Below the pieces are notes generated by a model. The model did no database searches and was not told the DNA's origin. It saw only the letters and a list, made by a program, of their open reading frames with translations. 64,000 bases of DNA from Porodaedalea pini. Taxonomy: Eukaryota > Basidiomycota > Agaricomycetes > Hymenochaetales > Hymenochaetaceae. Shown one piece after another: positions 27,194-37,116 of this stretch (position 1 is its first letter; every line of letters starts with the position of its first letter). The translations under genes and the position numbers were made by a program. The stretch lies in the NCBI GenBank assembly GCA_002794775.1, contig NBAY01000037.1:310001-374000 (forward strand). Direction: 5' to 3'.

Positions 27194-27841
27194 ATGGCAC
27201 ACAAACGTCAAGAAAGCAAAGGACACCCTATGGAGATTGATCCCCAATGTACAAAGTGCATGCTACTACAGAATGTAGCACAGAAGGTCCCAGAACTCCT
27301 AAAGACAATAGGACTAATGGACCAGGATGTCACATTACGAGCACACAAGTGGGAAGGCCAATCCCCATACTTTGAAACAGGACAGGCAATCTACTACCGA
27401 GATGCCAAGACATATAAAGTCCATATCAGTAAAGAAGAATGTGGCATGGAGAACTACAAATGGGATACAGTGATCCAATACAATAAGGAGCCACACAAAG
27501 AATGCAGGAACTGCAAGATGATGATACAAATACCTACCCCAAGTCCAGTACAAGGGAACAACATACCAATACACATAACGACAGCACTCAAGCACTGTTG
27601 GGCATACCTCAGGGACATAAAGCATCAAGGCACGATTACGCTATACAAATTCGAGCACGTGTCAGGGAGATGTACATTCAAGATCACTCTAGCCCTAGGA
27701 GTACATGACCCACCGTTTACAATGGAGACATGTCTCGGTGGAGCAGCCCTATCACCAACTGGACCTGACACTGAATGGCGATCTAAGAATAACCCATGGG
27801 TCCACATGGTTATCCCCAATGGATTTGAATGGGAGGAATGA
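27194..27841 (+). CDS. 215-residue ORF of unknown family (ORF2)
   Basis: An uninterrupted ORF starting MAHKRQESKGHPMEIDPQC and ending WVHMVIPNGFEWEE. It has two CX2C pairs (CTKC near residue 14, CRNC near residue 104) about 90 residues apart, which could bind a metal, and a mixed alpha/beta character. The ATG chosen is the first in frame. ORF1 lies 0.7 kb upstream on the same strand. Element C inserted about 0.5 kb downstream. No family recognised. Confidence 0.45.
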   Translation: MAHKRQESKGHPMEIDPQCTKCMLLQNVAQKVPELLKTIGLMDQDVTLRAHKWEGQSPYFETGQAIYYRDAKTYKVHISKEECGMENYKWDTVIQYNKEPHKECRNCKMMIQIPTPSPVQGNNIPIHITTALKHCWAYLRDIKHQGTITLYKFEHVSGRCTFKITLALGVHDPPFTMETCLGGAALSPTGPDTEWRSKNNPWVHMVIPNGFEWEE

Positions 27842-28322
27842 CCACCCAAGCACAGCAATGTCACCCGATAGGCTATGCAGTGCCACAACCAAGGACGACG
27901 CTTCAAGAAGCCAGAGAAGCAAAGCCCCAATATAGAAGCACACAGGAGAAGCAGGAAGTTAATTAAGTGTTAGCATGTGGAGCATGCAGGAGTCTGACTA
28001 CCAAATTAGTCTGCTCGCACTTCAGCGCGCATGTGCAGACATCACGTGACTCACACCTGCAGTCCAAGTTGCAGAAAGCAAGCAAACCATTGGATGGAGT
28101 ACATGTGCACACATCCCCACCACAGCAGCCAAGTGCTGTGGCCACCTGAAACATAGGAAGGAGATGGAAGGGCATCTGGTTGGACAGAACGTAAAGAAAT
28201 TAGAAATTCAGTAGGCTATATAAGGCCGAGTAACTAGCACCCCAGATCCCCATTCTCTATCACTTTTACAGTACGGTTTTAGCTACCTGCATAGCTATCT
28301 TCTTACCCCTACCTCTACATCT
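27842..28322. other. ORF2 3' region
   Basis: No gene seen. A TATA-like CTATATAAGG at about 28211-28222, followed by pyrimidine-rich sequence, looks like a core promoter whose transcript would have run into the site where element C inserted. Confidence 0.4.
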
Positions 28323-28327
28323 ATAAC

Positions 28328-28740
28328 TGTTAGAACCTGAACTTTCACCTTTTCCTTTATTTTCCCTTTTACCATTTCCTTTATTATATTCGTCCTTTTC
28401 ATTATATTTACTCATCTTACACAATCATTCCCGCACTGCCTTCATTCGTTCCATTCCCGCTCGTTAGGTAATGTTAGGTAATATAGTCTCACGGTCGTCG
28501 CTATATAAGGTCTCAGGAATCGCATGAACTCCTCGTTCTGCTTTTCCTCTTACCTCCGTGACGACCTAGGTGAGACTCGTCCCCCTTGTATTAGTTTAGA
28601 CTTGTATTAATCCTCTTACCTCCGCGACGACCTAGCCTGAGTAAGCGTGTCCCGAGTCTACGCTCGAGTACAGCACGTCCCAGACGACAGTCAGCCGAGG
28701 CCTGCCCAGTCCGAGTCATCTCCCGGACTCCCGCCTAACA
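28328..28740 (+). repeat. 5' LTR of element C
   Basis: 413 bp, TGTTAGAACC to CCGCCTAACA. It differs from the 3' LTR at two sites: T instead of C in CCGTGACG near 28559, and A instead of G in GAGTCATCT near 28718. Both are CpG transitions in this copy. Confidence 0.96.
28502..28545 (+). promoter_or_regulatory. LTR core promoter and self-primer
   Basis: TATATAA at 28502-28508 lies 33 bases before GTTCTGCTTTT (28535-28545). The same 33-base spacing is kept in the LTRs of A and B. If transcription starts about 30 bases after the TATA box, these 11 bases form the 5' end of the RNA, and they are exactly complementary to the primer site at 28742-28752. Confidence 0.7.
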
Positions 28741-28741
28741 T

Positions 28742-28752
28742 AAAAGCAGAAC
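28742..28752 (+). promoter_or_regulatory. Primer-binding site, self-priming (Tf1-like)
   Basis: AAAAGCAGAAC starts one base after the LTR and is the exact reverse complement of the 11 bases predicted at the RNA 5' end. No TGG-starting tRNA primer site is present here. In Tf1 of fission yeast the first 11 bases of the transcript fold back in this way to prime reverse transcription; the same role here is an inference. Confidence 0.75.
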
Positions 28753-29212
28753 CCCACCTAGGCTCATCCCCAGCGTACGTCGTCGCTGTTGACTCGCCCT
28801 CACTCGGTCTAGAGGAGTACTCCCCTCGAAGGACCTGACGTGTAAATCCCTTAAATGACAACCCCCAACCCTGCCCGGACGTTTCCGGACGTTTGTGTAT
28901 TAAGTAATCACTCCAACCAACCTTCCCGACCCTGGCTCTCCGGATTAGCCTCTGGTGGAGCACGCACCTGACGTGGACGTGGGTAACCAGATGAGTACAA
29001 ACTTCGACGACAATCTCGTTTGTGATCTCACTCGGATCCTACCGCCTCGTCATCAACTTCGCTGATGAACCTGCTCAACATTGGCGTAACCCCGGTACCA
29101 ACGCACACCCGATCCCTGTTCCTCCTCCATCGTCAACATAGATCTCGACGAGGAACAACGTTGTGCTCTCCCGCCTCGTTCCTGGTACAACGAGGAACGC
29201 CGCTCCTGGTTC

Positions 29213-30535
29213 ATGGTTACTCAAACAGGCGTTGAATACGTTATCTGGTGGCGTCCAGAGAAAGGACTCTGGTATTCGACGCTTGAAGGAGGAAGAAGAT
29301 TAAAGTGGGCTCCTGCGCCGATAGATCAGACAACCCCGATTTCGCCATCGCTTTCGACGTCAACCATTCTCCCACCGATCCCAGGACCGTATAGAGAAGC
29401 GCGACAAGATTCATCACCACCGACCCCCCCTGAGCGACAAACGGACACACCTAGAACAACAATGTCGACAGGAAGCTTCAGCACACAACAGTTGGAACAA
29501 ATCGCCGCGATCGTAGTGGGCGCCTTCGCTCACCAAGCCGCAAACACCCCAGCGGGCCCTAGTACCGCTGCTGTACCGAACATCGACGTCGCCCGACCAC
29601 GTGAATTCACTGGTGGCGACGATTACCTCGACTTCAGACGTGAAGTCCTTCTTTTCGTATCTGCGAATCCAAGTCGATACCCTACGTCAGAGAGTAAAAT
29701 CTATGTAGCTCTCTCCTACCTGAAGGGTGGTAATGCAGCAACGTGGGCGCAGAACTACGTCGAGGAGTCGACAATGTCGGGAATTGTCACCTTCACCGAC
29801 AGCTGGGAAAGATTCCAGGAATGACTCGACGCCTCGTTCGACGACCCGAATCGCAAGGAGAAAGCGCTGAAGGATTTCCGAGATAAGGTTCAGAAGGACC
29901 TAACCGCGGACGAGTTCTTCCAGAAGTTCGACGTGATCATTAAGCGCGCCGAGCTGAAGGACGACAGCGTCATCTGCAATCGCCTCAAGCGAGCGATGAA
30001 CATCGAGGTGGTCCGTGGAGTGCTAAGGTCGACGCCAGTCCCAATGAAATACGAGGATTGGAAGAACAAAGCGATCGAAATAGACCGCGGCGAACAGCAG
30101 ATTCGCGCTATCCAACGAGGACGCGCCTTTCTTCCCCCTCCTCGCCTACCACAACAAGCACCCCCAGCTCGCCGTCAGGTAGCGGCCCCTCACGTCGATA
30201 GACGCGACGCGACCGGCGTCACCTTCGGAGGCGCTGGTCAGCCGATGGACGTCTCAATGAATGAGGCACAACGACGATGCGCGTGCTGGATCTGTGGCGG
30301 GTTGGGCCACTTCAAGGACAAGTGCCCGCAAGCGAAACCGATCATCCAGCGCATGCTGGAACTGATGGCGCCAGGCGAACGTCGTGTCCTCGCCGACGAG
30401 CTCGGAGCGATGAAGGAGTCGGCCTTCGAGGAAGTCGTAGACACTCGGAGGTTGACTGTGGAGGACTATGTGGAAGAAGAAGACAATGACGAAGAGGTCG
30501 TCGACTCGCAGGGTTTTGTGAGTGGTCAGGCGTAG
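29213..30535 (+). pseudogene. Element C gag with one premature stop
   Basis: A single frame runs from 29066 to TAG at 30533-30535, interrupted only by TGA at 29822-29824. Relatives have an ordinary codon there (GAG CAC/CAT in B and A), and CGA to TGA would be a CpG transition. The first ATG is at 29213, but the frame is open and similar to element A gag further upstream (NIDLDEEQ), so the true start may have been lost. A proline-rich segment (about 29330-29450) is followed by a capsid-like region (DDYLDFRREVLLFVSANPSRYP) and a zinc knuckle CWICGGLGHFKDKC at 30284-30325 with CX2CX4HX4C spacing, then an acidic tail. Without read-through it cannot make full gag. Confidence 0.9.
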
Positions 30536-30552
30536 CCATCGGGGCGACTGAC
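30511..30552 (+). promoter_or_regulatory. -1 ribosomal frameshift signal joining gag and pol
   Basis: The heptamer GGGTTTT (30511-30517) sits in the gag frame as G GGT TTT, a canonical X XXY YYZ slippery site. After a 6-base spacer, GGTCAG (30524-30529) pairs with CTGACC (30547-30552), with a possible inner GCC/GGC stem. The pol frame is open across the overlap (from 30490, after TGA 30487-30489) and the gag stop TAG lies at 30533-30535. Element A keeps both the heptamer and stem; element B has lost the heptamer. Confidence 0.8.
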
Positions 30553-33500
30553 CGAGAAGAACAAGGGACTTCGACTCTGGACTCGTTAAAATATAACCAA
30601 CCGTCTGTACAATACATAAATGCGAACGACGTCGATGGTTTTCCCGAGTACAAAGTCCCCACCGATGTGAAGGAAAGTGAAGAGTGTGAGCAGCTGTTCA
30701 TGAGAGGAACTGGCGGACGCCAGCTGGACCTTCTCCTGAACGTCGAACACAGCGTGGAAGGTGAAGTGAGGGAGGTGGACGCACACACACTCGTGGATTC
30801 GGGATGTACGGGATCGTGCATTGACGTGAGATTCGTCGAACGGTATGGGCTGGAAACGAAGCGTTATATCCGGCCCCTTGCGGTACTCAATGCCGACGGC
30901 ACACACAATGAAGCCGGGTTGATCGAGGAGTACGTCGACATTGAACTTACGATTGGTCACCATAAAGAACGGATCGTCCTGGCGGTAACCTCACTGGCAT
31001 CGTCTAACATCTTCCTGGGGTATGACTGGCTTCGACGACACAACCCAGAGGTCGACTGGAAGACGGGTACACTTGACTTTACGCGCTGCCCGAGCGAATG
31101 TGTGATCGAAAGGAAGCAGGTGGAGGACCTAGGCAAGGTGAAGGAGGAGGTGGAGCAGATGAGGAGGGTGAGTGAGATGCGAATGGACAAGGCGTCCTGG
31201 CCCGCATACCTCAACGACTACGCCGACGTTTTCAGCGAAAAAGGTTTTGAGAAGCTGCCGGAACACCGACCCTGGGACCATGTCATCGACTTGAAGCCCA
31301 ACTTCAAACCGAGCGACTGTAAGATCTACCCGCTCACGCCAACTGAGCAGCAGTCACTCAAGGACTTCCTTGATGAAAATCTGAAGTCGGGTCGCATTCG
31401 ACGGTCGATATCGCCCATGGCGTCGCCCTTCTTCTTTATAAAGAAGGCCGACAAATCGCTACGCCCGATCCAGGATTACCGTAAGCTCAATGATGGTACG
31501 ATCAAGAACAAGTATCCCCTCCCTCTCATTGACGAACTCGTCGACAAGGTCAAGAAAGCGAAGTACATCACTAAGCTTGACCTTCGCTGGGGGTACTACA
31601 ATATCCGGATCCGCGAGGGTGACGAATGGAAGGCAGCATTTCGCACGAACATGGGCCTCTTCGAACCAATGGTCATGTTTTTTGGCCTTTGCAACGCGCC
31701 AGCCACGTTCCAGGCCTTTGTCAACCACATCTTTAAGGACCTAATCTACGCGAACTTGATCATCGTATACCTCGACGACATCCTGATCCTCTCAGAAACC
31801 ATTGAGGAGCATATCGACACATCGAGGCGCGTACTCCAGATCCTCCGAGAAAATGGCCTGTACCTGAAGCCGGAGAAGTGCGAGTTTGACGCCAAGGTCG
31901 TCAAATACCTCGGCCACATCATCGGCAATGGTGAGATCAGGGCTGACCTGGCAAAGACGGAGGCGATTGCGAACTGGCCAGTCCCACGGAACCTCAAGGA
32001 GCTGCAACAGTTCCTCGGTATGGGAAACTGGCTAAGACGGTTTATTAAGGACTACAGCAAGGTGGTCCGACCGTTGACGTCGTTAACGGGCAAGAAGGAC
32101 TGGGTATGGGAGACCGAACAGCAAGAAGCGTTCGAGGAGCTGAGACGACGTCTCTGCTCACCTCCAGTCCTAGCCATCGCCAATGACGAGGGCCCTTTCC
32201 GCGTAGAAGCGGACTCGTCGAACTTTGCGCTCGGTGATGTGTTGTTGCAGAAGCAGGAAGGGAAGTGGAGGGTGATTGCCTACAGGTCAGAGGCACTTGA
32301 ACCAGCAGAACGAAACTACGAGATCTATGACAAGGAGATGCTCGCAATCGTTTCGGCGCTCAAGGAGTGGCGGCAATACCTCCTTGGCGCTCGCCACAAG
32401 ATTGAAATCTGGTCCGACCACGCCAACCTCACTTACTTCAGGTCGGCGCAGAAGCTGAGCTATCGCCAAGCTCGCTGGCGGACCGAACTTGAAGAATTCG
32501 ACTTCCACCTCGAACACAAGTCGGGCAAGACGATGGGCAAGGCCGACCTGCTATCGCGTATGGCGGGCTATGATCAGGGCAAGGATGACAACGATGGGGT
32601 CGTGTTCATCAAGGATAAGTGGTTGAACCGGGGAGTGGTGCAGACATTGTGCGACGAGGTGGTGGGACGAGTGGGTGAAGCGCAGAGGGCGCAGGACGAG
32701 TCGGAGAGGCCGACGGGAATGACAGAGGTCGACGGATTGTGGCGCATGAAAGACAAGGTATACGTGCCATCGTCAATGAAGGAGGCCGTATTACGGGAAT
32801 GTCACGACTCGGTACTGGCTGGACACCCAGGAGCGTCGAAAACGGTGGAACTCGTCCGACGAGACTTCTGGTGGACATCGATGTTCTCCAACGTCAGAGC
32901 GTATGTCCGAGGGTGTGATCGCTGCCAGCGAACAAAGGCTCTGAGGGCATCGAGATCGAGGCCACTTCACCCGAACACGGTCCCGGAAGGCCCATGGGAA
33001 ATTGTCACGGTCGACCTCATCAGAGAACTCCTGGACTCCAAGGGACACAACGCAATCTGCGTTTTCGTTGACAGGTTCTCGAAACAGATGCACGCGATCC
33101 CGACGACGACAAGGTTGTCGGCGGAAGGCATGGCTCAACTGTACCGCGACCATGTCTTCCGCCTCCACGGCTTGCCGAAAAAGATCATCCATGACCGAGG
33201 CACGCAGTTCGACGCATCGATGATGAAGGAGCTGTACAAACTCCTACACATTGAAGGCAACCCGTCAACGGCGTATCACCCACAGACAGATGGTCAGACG
33301 GAACGCGTTAACCAAGAGCTTGAACAATATCTTAGGCTCTTCGTAAACCATCGACAATCGGACTGGAAGGACTGGCTCCCCCTCGCGGAGTTCGCGTATA
33401 ATAACCGCGAGCATTCGGCGACGAAGATGTCTCCTTTCTACGCGAACGCAGGACGTCACCCCTTAAGCTTTGACACGACACGGACCTCGTCTGCCAACAT

Positions 33501-34161
33501 GTCGGCGGAAGAATTCGCAAAGCACATAAAGGAGACTCATCGGGTTGCGAAGGACAACTTGGTCAAAGCGGCGGACGACATGAAACGCTATCACAACCGG
33601 ACAGCAGGGATTTTGGTTGAGTACAAGGCTGGCGACAAGGTTTTCCTTGACGGGCGAAACATCAGCACAGACTCGCCGACAAAGAAACTCGCTGACAAAT
33701 GGTACGGCCCCTTCGAAATCGTCGACAAGGTGGGAGCAAGCGCGTACAAGCTCAAGCTCCCAAAGCGATGGAAAAAGGTCCACCCAGTCTTCAACGAAGC
33801 ACTGCTAAAGCCCACTGTCGAACCGTCCTTCGAGAGCCAAAGACAACCAGCACTGCCGCCACCTGACATCATCGACAACGAGGAGGAGTACGAGATTGAG
33901 GAGGTTCTAGACTCGCGTCTGCACCGAGGGAAACTACAGTACCTTGTCAAGTGGGTTGGCTACAATGAACCTACTTGGCAGCCTGAGACGGACTTCGGCG
34001 AGAACGCGAAGGAGGCGATCGCTGAGTTCTACCTCAAACATCCCGGCGCACCTCGAAAACTCGACATCCCTCGTCAACGACTCCGTCTGCTCTTCGTCGA
34101 CACCGAGCCTGACGACCGCGATCATGGTTGGTCGGGACGCCCAACCTTGAAGGGGGGGTAA
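30511..34161 (+). CDS. Element C pol polyprotein, intact
   Basis: Open from the frameshift site to TAA at 34159-34161; the first ATG is at 30667, which alone gives 1164 residues. Domains in order: aspartic protease with DSG (VDSGCTGSCID, about 30793), reverse transcriptase with the YLDD active site (about 31768-31780), RNase H (IAYRSEALEPAERNYEIYDKE to WSDHANLTYF, 32270-32440), integrase zinc finger (two H, then CX2C, 32800-32930), DDE integrase core (TVDLI, HDRGTQF, ERVNQEL, 33005-33320), and a C-terminal chromodomain (EYEIEEVLDSRLHRGKLQYL then VKWVGYNEPTWQPE, 33886-34010). The chromodomain would steer integration to marked chromatin. The stop codon directly abuts the 3' LTR and the coding end overlaps the polypurine tract. 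Confidence 0.95.
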   Translation, partial: GFCEWSGVAIGATDREEQGTSTLDSLKYNQPSVQYINANDVDGFPEYKVPTDVKESEECEQLFMRGTGGRQLDLLLNVEHSVEGEVREVDAHTLVDSGCTGSCIDVRFVERYGLETKRYIRPLAVLNADGTHNEAGLIEEYVDIELTIGHHKERIVLAVTSLASSNIFLGYDWLRRHNPEVDWKTGTLDFTRCPSECVIERKQVEDLGKVKEEVEQMRRVSEMRMDKASWPAYLNDYADVFSEKGFEKLPEHRPWDHVIDLKPNFKPSDCKIYPLTPTEQQSLKDFLDENLKSGRIRRSISPMASPFFFIKKADKSLRPIQDYRKLNDGTIKNKYPLPLIDELVDKVKKAKYITKLDLRWGYYNIRIREGDEWKAAFRTNMGLFEPMVMFFGLCNAPATFQAFVNHIFKDLIYANLIIVYLDDILILSETIEEHIDTSRRVLQILRENGLYLKPEKCEFDAKVVKYLGHIIGNGEIRADLAKTEAIANWPVPRNLKELQQFLGMGNWLRRFIKDYSKVVRPLTSLTGKKDWVWETEQQEAFEELRRRLCSPPVLAIANDEGPFRVEADSSNFALGDVLLQKQEGKWRVIAYRSEALEPAERNYEIYDKEMLAIVSALKEWRQYLLGARHKIEIWSDHANLTYFRSAQKLSYRQARWRTELEEFDFHLEHKSGKTMGKADLLSRMAGYDQGKDDNDGVVFIKDKWLNRGVVQTLCDEVVGRVGEAQRAQDESERPTGMTEVDGLWRMKDKVYVPSSMKEAVLRECHDSVLAGHPGASKTVELVRRDFWWTSMFSNVRAYVRGCDRCQRTKALRASRSRPLHPNTVPEGPWEIVTVDLIRELLDSKGHNAICVFVDRFSKQMHAIPTTTRLSAEGMAQLYRDHVFRLHGLPKKIIHDRGTQFDASMMKELYKLLHIEGNPSTAYHPQTDGQTERVNQELEQYLRLFVNHRQSDWKDWLPLAEFAYNNREHSATKMSPFYANAGRHPLSFDTTRTSSANMSAEEFAKHIKETHRVAKDNLVKAADDMKRYHNRTAGILVEYKAGDKVFLDGRNISTDSPTKKLADKWYGPFEIVDKVGASAYKLKLPKRWKKVHPVFNEALLKPTVEPSFESQRQPALPPPDIIDNEEEYEIEEVLDSRLHRGKLQYLVKWVGYNEPTWQPETDFGENAKEAIAEFYLKHPGAPRKLDIPRQRLRLLFVDTEPDDRDHGWSGRPTLKGG
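34149..34158 (+). promoter_or_regulatory. Polypurine tract
   Basis: GAAGGGGGGG lies three bases before the 3' LTR, overlapping the last pol codons. It would prime plus-strand synthesis. Decayed counterparts are visible next to the 3' LTRs of A (1445-1460) and B (5411-5425). Confidence 0.88.
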
Positions 34162-34574
34162 TGTTAGAACCTGAACTTTCACCTTTTCCTTTATTTTCCC
34201 TTTTACCATTTCCTTTATTATATTCGTCCTTTTCATTATATTTACTCATCTTACACAATCATTCCCGCACTGCCTTCATTCGTTCCATTCCCGCTCGTTA
34301 GGTAATGTTAGGTAATATAGTCTCACGGTCGTCGCTATATAAGGTCTCAGGAATCGCATGAACTCCTCGTTCTGCTTTTCCTCTTACCTCCGCGACGACC
34401 TAGGTGAGACTCGTCCCCCTTGTATTAGTTTAGACTTGTATTAATCCTCTTACCTCCGCGACGACCTAGCCTGAGTAAGCGTGTCCCGAGTCTACGCTCG
34501 AGTACAGCACGTCCCAGACGACAGTCAGCCGAGGCCTGCCCAGTCCGAGTCGTCTCCCGGACTCCCGCCTAACA
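34162..34574 (+). repeat. 3' LTR of element C
   Basis: 413 bp, the same length as the 5' LTR, with two substitutions between them. It is followed by the duplicated ATAAC. Confidence 0.96.
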
Positions 34575-34579
34575 ATAAC

Positions 34580-35950
34580 TACCACTGTGTAATATCCTCC
34601 TTGGTTGAATAACGAGTCCACCCCATACTGGGTTGAGGATTTGTCCCAAGTTGAATAAGGATTGACTTTGATTGAGTAGACCCTCAGCTACACCATGCTT
34701 AGAAGGTTCCTCTCATTGTCCACAGAACCCAGTCTGGTTGAGTGCATCTCAGCTACGCCAAGCCTTGCAGTTTGCCTCCTAGACAACATTGCAGCATAAC
34801 CAAATGTCTCTCGACCCTCTAGGGCATTACCTCCCCTATCTGCTGTAACTAAGTGCTTTCAATACCAACCTCAGGTTCTACCTGATAAGGGCAGTGAAGG
34901 AGAAGCTGGTTACAGGATCAGTCAAAGATAAGTAAAGTCGTCTCGGTAATACACCACTCAGAGGACCATACAGTCCAGAAGGCAACACCTTCGTGGTTAA
35001 AGAATTGGAATATTCGCCCAACCCTAATAATATTCATCCCATATCCCACTATATATGTGCTCAAGCACTCTTCTTACTTTATATTCACTTGTTTTAACAC
35101 TCATAACACAGTTGGATCATGCAGTTGGGGTCAGGAAAAGTGTTGGATTTGAGCATGGGTCACTCAAATGTGCTGTGGGCCATCAGTGCTCAATATATCA
35201 TGCTTGAATGACCAGATTCCATCATTCCCCACGTTCTCCATGTGGTTCATCATCTATCACTCCTATGATGCACAGGCATCACTATCACACCTTTGGGGAC
35301 GTCTGGGGGTGTTCAAATGGAGTTGTTTGGAGCATGCATGATAAGCTTCTTGGTTTGATTGGTCTTTTCACTGATGTCAAGCCGATATTCCCCTTTGAGT
35401 TCATGATTTATCATATTCTCAAGTCATTCCACTCCTAACACATGGCTATTCTGACTCAAACATGCACTGCACATACTCCTCTACCTCTGTATATACACTC
35501 GACTCCAGTACTGAGCTCGTTTCACCTAGAGTATAAATAGTGTACACTTTTGTACTCAGTCTGAAGAGGGAATATACCCCCAGTTTGCCCCACAGTACAC
35601 ATTTTGAGTCCCATAAGTCTTTTGCATCTGCAGATTATCTCTGCTCTGCTCTACCAAGCCTCCTCAATTGCTTGAACAGCACATTCAGTTCACCACATAC
35701 ACTTGAAACTGGTATTCCAAGGCTTTGAGCACCTAGCATACCCAACAGGGGATCATACCTGTATATTTCCATTGTGCCACACATTCACTACCTACTAAGA
35801 AGGCACTTGAGCATGTTGGAGTATGTGTGAAGGTTTTCAAGCACATTATTGAGTGCATTCAAACACTTGATGAGTGCCAACCGAGGATTCAAATCACCCG
35901 AGGAAGCTTGATACAGCCTCGCACCTACCTCAACTTCAGATTTCAATCAC
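34580..35950. other. No gene recognised; repeat-like DNA
   Basis: About 1.4 kb after element C. CpG-poor, with phrases such as CACTTGA and GAGCA recurring, and two possible TATA boxes (about 35042 and 35532). Short ORFs at 35208 and 35540 show no motif. Confidence 0.4.
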
Positions 35951-35955
35951 TCTAG

Positions 35956-36910
35956 TCACAGAGTCTGTGTTGGGAGCTTGATTCTGATGGATTCGAGCAC
36001 TTTGGCAAAGCCTCTGAACCAGTAGAGCCACTGTCTCGAATGCTCGATCACTCCATTTCTATTTGGTTGTCCCTCCTCAACTATCACATCACCACAGTCT
36101 CCCTTGGGAAGAACATAGATTCGCCCTCGAGTCGACCATTCGGTCCACAAGAGAGTCTGCATTGTGATGATGGGCAGCTCACTTTAGAAGGTATGTGATT
36201 TATCAGTTATCCAAGTCTTCAAATGGGTCTTTTGTGATAATGGAGCACAGGTATTGTGATCTGTTTGGTATCAAAGGACAACAAGGAAGAGCGAGTACAT
36301 GGTAAATAAATTTTCTAGTATGGTGGTAAAGGTGATGGAACGTAGTCTTTGTGTCTGTTCTGAATCTGAGGGAGGAGCCAGGAGTCTTCCCTGAAGAAAT
36401 GGTTGATGTTGATGTGTTGAGTTCCAAGTTGGATATGACTGAGCTTGACCCTGGAAACAGTGACAGAGGAATTGAGGTTTCTGAAGTGTAGATGGAAATG
36501 CTGTTAAGTTCAGTAGAGATCTGGGAAATAGGAATGCTGAGTCAATGACACAAAGTCAAAAGACATATTGTCATGTCTTCCCACTAGTTTGATATCTATT
36601 ATTCAAGCCAACCATCCTTGGCCTTACTTCCTATATGAAGGGTCTGGGTCGTTGTTGGCCATGCAACTGCAATACCATAGCAACATAGTGCGGTAGACCA
36701 AGATCCATATGAACTTAAGAAGACAAGTATCAAGCTCTTGAATTGCTAGCAAGATTTGAGAACAGATGGTTGTGAGTGATCAAGATATTCAAGCTGCAGA
36801 AGCCATTTTCCAGTTGAGAGGAGGCCATAGCAAATAGCGATCCTCACCCCATTAGAAGACACTTTCTGATAGCTCCTACTAGTAGCTTCTATGACTAATA
36901 ATGAATATTA
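35956..36910 (-). pseudogene. Decayed PPxY-family membrane-protein copy
   Basis: Minus-strand remnants: MELNTSTSTISSGKTPGSSL at 36427, a hydrophobic stretch (FIYHVLALPCC), then KDPFEDLD at 36205-36230. The last piece matches the SNPF(A/T)D exon end of other copies, with the donor GT changed to AT. Sequence at 36600-36910 resembles the stretch 42050-42330 upstream of the relative at 40779-41935, so this is an old duplicate of that gene and its flank in the same orientation. Low CpG and broken frames show it is dead. Confidence 0.45.
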
Positions 36911-37116
36911 CTGAGAACACTACAAGCTTGTTGAAGACAAGCCCGCTATTTGCATGTTGGGATAAAGAAGCATAATACGATATTGAGATCCTGCAGTTTA
37001 AAAAGTACCATCCAATGATCCATGCCAAGAGAGGCCGTGGTTGAAAGGAGATTCTCCTGTCCTGTCATGCCGATCTTATTAATAATCTTGGAAAAAAGAC
37101 CCCATGTACTTACTTA
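36911..37116. other. Short intergenic gap
   Basis: No feature seen. Confidence 0.4.

Larger units (their letters stand above)
28328..34574 (+). mobile_element. Young Ty3/Gypsy chromovirus C, almost intact
   Basis: 6247 bp with two 413-bp LTRs, TG...CA ends and a perfect 5-bp target duplication ATAAC (28323-28327 and 34575-34579). The order is LTR, self-priming type primer site, gag (one in-frame TGA), -1 frameshift signal, pol (protease, RT, RNase H, integrase, chromodomain), polypurine tract, LTR. This order and the C-terminal chromodomain place it with the chromoviruses; the primer site suggests the Tf1/sushi branch. The LTRs differ at only two positions, both CG against TG or CA, so insertion is recent. 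It sits in CpG-rich form, unlike decayed relatives A and B. Confidence 0.96.

Noticed and set aside
28741..28760. A tRNA primer-binding site in element C
   Set aside because: No TGG follows the LTR, while an exact 11-base match to the predicted RNA 5' end does, so self-priming is the simpler reading.
28991..29065. ATG at 28991 as the gag start of element C
   Set aside because: It is in the gag frame, but a TGA follows at about 29063 before the conserved gag region, so it cannot give the full protein.
30957..34258. Long antisense ORFs opposite element C pol
   Set aside because: They mirror the codon pattern of pol and have no independent homology or start context. They are shadows of the sense frame.
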